Source of the DNA: an uncultured Oscillibacter sp.
Lineage (GTDB): Bacteria > Bacillota_A > Clostridia > Oscillospirales > Oscillospiraceae
Reading direction: 5' to 3'
Assembly: GCA_948902155.1 (NCBI GenBank)
Contig: CAQVQZ010000080.1
Coordinates: forward strand, 1 to 9,342
DNA: 9,342 nucleotides
The position numbers and the translations under genes were made by a program. Below are positions 6,525 through 9,342 of the stretch, in pieces (position 1 is the first letter of the stretch; each line of letters begins with the position of its first letter). The notes beneath the pieces were generated by a model. That model had not been told where the DNA came from. It worked only from the letters and a program-made list of their open reading frames with translations, and ran no database searches.

Positions 6525-7738
6525 CGCAGGCTCTCCAGCCAGTTGGCCCCCGGCATCCCGTGGCGCTCGCAATACTCCTCAAAGACGATGCCCGCAGGCA
6601 GGAGGCGGAATTCCTCCAGCAGCGCCAGGCGGCGGGTGAGGTCCTCCTCCGCCTCCGCTTTCATCAGGTGCTCCGTGGGCTCCAGCAGGGCGGTGAGCAG
6701 CGCCTTTTTCACGCTGCGGGCGCCGATGACGGAGGCCGCGATGCGGTTGATGCTGGCGTCGAAGAAGTCCAGTCCCAGATGCACCTTGTCAAACCCGCCG
6801 CAGCGCTTGAGGGCCTGCATGATGGAGACGGTATCCTCGCTGGCGATGGCCACATGGTCGCTGTCCCATCGGACGCACCGGGACAGGTGCATCATGATCT
6901 CCTGGCCGAACACCAGATAGGACGACAGCTTGTCCGCCACGCTCTCCGTGGGATGATAGTGCCCGGTGTCCATGCACACGATGGCCTTTCCGGTGGTGAG
7001 GGCGTAGTTTGTGTAGAACTCATGGGAGCCGGTGGTGTAGCTCTCCACCCCCAGGCCGAAAACCTTGCCCTCCACGGAGTCGATGTTGTACCGGCGGTCG
7101 ATGGGCTCCTCGAATATCCGGTCCAGGGACTCCACCAGCCTCTCCCGGGGGCCCAGGGTGTCCACCCGGATGTCCTTGGAGCCGTCCGGGATCCAGTGAT
7201 TGGTCACGCAGGCCTCCCCCAGCTCCTTGCCGAAGTACGCGCCGATTTTGCGGCAGGCGATGCCGTGCTCCACCCAGAAGTCCCGCACGCTCTTGTCCGC
7301 ACTGGAAAGGGTCCAGCCGCTGTCGGACATGGGATGGGAGAAGTAGGTGGGGTTGAAATCCAGGCCGATGCCTTTCTCCTTCGCGTAGCTCACCCAGGGG
7401 GCGAAGTGCTCCGGGCGCAGTTCGTTCCGCGGAACCTTCACGCCGCCGGTCAGGGGGTAAATGCTGTGCAGGGCCAGGTGCTTCGCTCCCGGCACCAGCG
7501 AGAGCATCCGGTCCAGATTTTGAAAATACTCCTCCACGCTCCGGGGCTTGCCGGGGGCGTTTCCGGTGGCGGCGATGCCGCCGGTGAGCTTGGCATCGAA
7601 ATCCTCCAGGCCCGTCAGGTCGTCCAGCTGCCAGCAGTTGATGGAGACGGGAATCTCGTCCATCCGCCGCAAGGCGGTTTCCGTGTCCACGCCCCAGTCC
7701 GCGTAAATCTCCCGTGCGGTCTCGTAATGCTTGCTCAT
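6521..7738 (-). CDS. rhaA: L-rhamnose isomerase
   Basis: A 405-residue protein that matches the known RhaA sequence closely along its length, slightly shorter than the 419-residue E. coli enzyme. It converts L-rhamnose to L-rhamnulose in the cytoplasm, using two divalent metals; homologues can also isomerise other aldoses. Visible blocks include VSINCWQLDD (31-40), LTGGIAATGNAPGK (51-64), GLDFNPTYFSHP (125-136), NHWIPDGSKD (180-189) and VHLGLDFFDASINRIAA (319-335). The metal and substrate residues are in place: E232, D257, H284, D292/D294 and D324. ATG 7738 follows AAGGAGGG by about 6 bases, and the gap to the upstream ABC ATPase gene is 12 bases. The 3' end overlaps the nucleoside hydrolase start (ATGA). 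No rhaB (kinase) or rhaD (aldolase) is present in the window, so the pathway would need partners elsewhere or a different substrate. Identification is firm. Confidence 0.97.
   Translation of the reverse strand: MSKHYETAREIYADWGVDTETALRRMDEIPVSINCWQLDDLTGLEDFDAKLTGGIAATGNAPGKPRSVEEYFQNLDRMLSLVPGAKHLALHSIYPLTGGVKVPRNELRPEHFAPWVSYAKEKGIGLDFNPTYFSHPMSDSGWTLSSADKSVRDFWVEHGIACRKIGAYFGKELGEACVTNHWIPDGSKDIRVDTLGPRERLVESLDRIFEEPIDRRYNIDSVEGKVFGLGVESYTTGSHEFYTNYALTTGKAIVCMDTGHYHPTESVADKLSSYLVFGQEIMMHLSRCVRWDSDHVAIASEDTVSIMQALKRCGGFDKVHLGLDFFDASINRIAASVIGARSVKKALLTALLEPTEHLMKAEAEEDLTRRLALLEEFRLLPAGIVFEEYCERHGMPGANWLESLR
6531..6536 (-). promoter_or_regulatory. Ribosome binding site deciding the nucleoside hydrolase start
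   Basis: GGAGAG on the minus strand lies inside the 3' end of rhaA, 6 bases before the ATG at 6524. No comparable site precedes the in-frame upstream candidate at 6572. Together with the ATGA overlap this fixes the start at 6524. Confidence 0.7.
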
Positions 7739-7750
7739 TGCGGTCCCTCC

Positions 7751-8803
7751 TTATTCGTTGTAATACACGATGTTCTCGGGCTGTATCCGCACGCTGAAGG
7801 ACGCGCCCTCCTGGAGCCGGTCGGCGCTGATGCCCAGGGCGGAAATGTCCAGGGGCTGGCCGCCCAGCGTGCCGATGAGCTTCCAGCTGAGGCCCGTGAA
7901 GACCTTCTTCTCCAGGAAGAAGGGGTTCGCGCCCTCCGTCTCCGGCTCGCAGAACTCAAAATACTCGCCGCGGACCGCGGCCCGGACCGCGTCGCCCTCC
8001 TTGCCGCCTACATGGTTCACCGGCAGGCGGACCTGGCCGTCGCAGATGTACCAGCGGTCGCCGGAGCGCTCCAGCTTTCCGGAAATCAGGTTCGCCTTCC
8101 CGAGAAAGTCGGAGGCGAATACCGAGGCCGGACGGCTGTAGATCTGCCACGGGTCCCCCTGCTGCTCGATGGCGCCCTTGTTCAGCAGGATGATCTGGTC
8201 GGACATGGTGAGGGCCTCTTCCTGGTCGTGGGTGACGAACACGGTGGTGATGCCGATCTTCCGCTGGATGTTGCGAATCTCATACTGCATCTCGGCCCGG
8301 ACCTTCCGGTCCAGGGCGGAGAGGGGCTCGTCCAGCAGCAATATCTCGGGCCGCGTCACCAGGGAGCGGGCCAGGGCCACCCGCTGCTGCTCGCCGCCGG
8401 AGAGCTGGGTCACCTTGCGGGGGCCGTAGCCGCCCAGCTTCACCAGCTCCAGCGCCTCCTCCACCCGCTGGTCGATCTCCGCCTGGGGGACCTTGTGCAT
8501 CTTCAGGCCATAGCCCACGTTTTTCGCCACGTTCATGGAGGGGAACAGGGCGTAATTCTGAAAGACCAGGCCGATGTTCCGCTTCTCGGGCTTGATCTTG
8601 CTCACGTCCTTGCCGTCCACCAGCACCTCGCCGGAGTCGGCGGTCTCCAGGCCGCAGATGATCCGCAGGATCGTCGTCTTGCCGCAGCCGGAGGGGCCCA
8701 GCAGGGAGAGGAATTTTCCGCTCTCCACGGAAAAGTTGATGCCCTTGAGCACCTCGTGCTGTCCAAAGCTCTTGCGGAGCTCCTTGATCGTAAGTCCAGA
8801 CAC
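7751..8803 (-). CDS. ABC transporter ATP-binding protein (PotA/FbpC/phosphonate-type importer)
   Basis: A 350-residue ATPase subunit of an importer. Walker A GPSGCGKTT (36-44), Q-loop Q82 (VFQNYALFP), signature LSGGEQQRVALA (134-145), Walker B ILLLDEP (154-160) with SALD (162-165), and switch histidine H192 (VTHDQEEAL) are all intact. Residues about 235-350 form a TOBE-type regulatory domain, as in the polyamine/opine/phosphonate/iron (POPT) group. The best nearest relatives by pattern are PotA, FbpC and phosphonate ATPases rather than the sugar-specific MalK/UgpC class, though these overlap. The start codon is GTG at 8803, supported by AAGGAG (8812-8817) 8 bases upstream, and lies 3 bases after the permease stop codon. 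It drives uptake with the adjacent permease; the solute-binding protein and a second permease are probably beyond the right edge. Substrate not determinable from sequence. Confidence 0.93.
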   Translation of the reverse strand: MSGLTIKELRKSFGQHEVLKGINFSVESGKFLSLLGPSGCGKTTILRIICGLETADSGEVLVDGKDVSKIKPEKRNIGLVFQNYALFPSMNVAKNVGYGLKMHKVPQAEIDQRVEEALELVKLGGYGPRKVTQLSGGEQQRVALARSLVTRPEILLLDEPLSALDRKVRAEMQYEIRNIQRKIGITTVFVTHDQEEALTMSDQIILLNKGAIEQQGDPWQIYSRPASVFASDFLGKANLISGKLERSGDRWYICDGQVRLPVNHVGGKEGDAVRAAVRGEYFEFCEPETEGANPFFLEKKVFTGLSWKLIGTLGGQPLDISALGISADRLQEGASFSVRIQPENIVYYNE

Positions 8804-8806
8804 AGT

Positions 8807-9342
8807 TTATTCTCCTTTCTTGCCTTTGCCGCCGGAGGCACCGCCAAAGAGGTTCCCGGCGGAATAGCCCATGCGGCTCAGCACCACCACCAGCAGGATG
8901 GCCACCAGCACGATGATCGCGCTCAAGGCGTTCAGGTCCGCCTGATAGCCGCTCTTGATGCGGGTGAACACCGTCATGGGCAGCGTGCTGATCTCCACCG
9001 GGGATAGGTAGTATTGCAGCACGAAGTTGTTGAAGCAGACGATCAGCGCCATGATGCCGCCGGCCATAACGCCCGGCAGAATCGCCGGCAAAGTCACGTC
9101 CCAGAAGACCCGGGCGGGTCCCGCCCCCAGCAGACGGGCGGCGGCTTCCGGCGTCCGGTCCATCTCCAGGAACCGCCCGTTCACCAGCAGCACCACATAC
9201 GGGAGCACCACCATCAGGTTCCCCAGGAACATAGTGAGGTAGGAGCGGCCGTATCCCACAAAGGTGGCCAGCAGCAGAATGGACACGCTGGTCACCAGCC
9301 AGGGGATGATGATGGGCAGCTGCATGAGGGAATTAAACCGCT
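8807..9342 (-). CDS. ABC transporter permease, partial (5' end outside the window)
   Basis: The last 177 residues of an importer membrane subunit of the MetI/BPD_transp_1 family; the frame stays open to the right edge, so the start and N-terminal helices are missing. The visible part has four likely membrane segments: about IIIPWLVTSVSILLLATFVG, YLTMFLGNLMVVLPYVVLLV, VMAGGIMALIVCFNNFVLQY and ALSAIIVLVAILLVVVLS. Between the second and third is the EAA loop, EAAARLLGAGPARVFWDVTL followed by PAILPGV, with the conserved EAA, the central glycine and the LP; it docks onto the ATPase. The tail is short, glycine-rich and basic. The ATG at 9325 lies inside the protein and is not the real start. The pattern resembles PotC/YdcV-like second permeases, which usually follow a first permease gene. 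It ends with TAA (8807-8809) 3 bases from the ATPase GTG. Confidence 0.9.
   Translation of the reverse strand, partial: RFNSLMQLPIIIPWLVTSVSILLLATFVGYGRSYLTMFLGNLMVVLPYVVLLVNGRFLEMDRTPEAAARLLGAGPARVFWDVTLPAILPGVMAGGIMALIVCFNNFVLQYYLSPVEISTLPMTVFTRIKSGYQADLNALSAIIVLVAILLVVVLSRMGYSAGNLFGGASGGKGKKGE
8812..8817 (-). promoter_or_regulatory. Ribosome binding site for the GTG-started ABC ATPase
   Basis: AAGGAG on the minus strand, inside the last codons of the permease gene, sits 8 bases before the GTG at 8803. The motif MSGLTIKELRKSFG then begins at the usual distance from Walker A, so the non-ATG start is supported. Confidence 0.7.

Noticed and set aside
6525..6572. An N-terminal extension of the nucleoside hydrolase from the upstream in-frame start at 6572
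   Set aside because: The extra 16 residues overlap conserved rhaA codons, match no family sequence and lack a ribosome binding site. The ATG at 6524 has one.
6560..9007. A very long plus-strand open frame (815 codons) antisense to the nucleoside hydrolase end, rhaA, the ABC ATPase and part of the permease
   Set aside because: It is an antisense shadow. The genes beneath it are clearly real, with family motifs, and their G/C-rich third positions leave few stop codons on the opposite strand. Its translation is low in complexity, rich in G, A, H, Q and L, and has no recognisable domain.

Overview
The window looks like a chromosomal segment of a GC-rich, gut-type Firmicute, probably a clostridial lineage near the Oscillospiraceae. 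The evidence is strong AGGAGG-type ribosome binding sites, codons ending mostly in G or C, a LytTR-type response regulator, an XRE regulator, and a clostridial-style sugar operon. The assignment is inferred from gene style, not from a marker gene.

Left part (1-1517, plus strand). A short XRE/HTH regulator (114-461) is followed by a 316-base gap. The gap ends in a striking 20-bp tandem repeat (698-746) just ahead of the ribosome binding site of a LytTR response regulator (778-1517). That regulator gene is broken in this sequence. Its receiver domain starts at 778 and runs into a stop at 910, but dropping back one base at a run of five Ts (887-891) restores a complete 246-residue protein with every expected receiver and LytTR landmark. 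No sensor kinase is visible.

Middle (1518-1608). The two gene blocks converge on a long imperfect inverted repeat (1548-1605) that is probably a bidirectional terminator.

Right part (1609-9342, minus strand, read right to left). Seven genes form one tight operon: ABC permease (cut by the window edge), ABC ATPase, L-rhamnose isomerase (rhaA), nucleoside hydrolase, iron-containing alcohol dehydrogenase, a DUF4867-like protein, and a large ADP-ribosylglycohydrolase-family protein with two beta-sandwich-like modules. Most gaps are 3-16 bases. rhaA and the nucleoside hydrolase overlap as ATGA. The one wider gap (42 bases) contains a GC-rich hairpin.

How the genes may work together. The transporter would bring in a substrate, one or both glycohydrolase-type enzymes would cleave a glycosidic (possibly N-glycosidic) bond, RhaA would isomerise the released aldose to a ketose, and the dehydrogenase would reduce an aldehyde such as lactaldehyde. 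No rhamnulose kinase or aldolase is in view. The pairing of a rhamnose isomerase with two nucleoside/ADP-ribose-type hydrolases is the most interesting point: it suggests a catabolic route for a glycosylated substrate that I cannot match to a described pathway.
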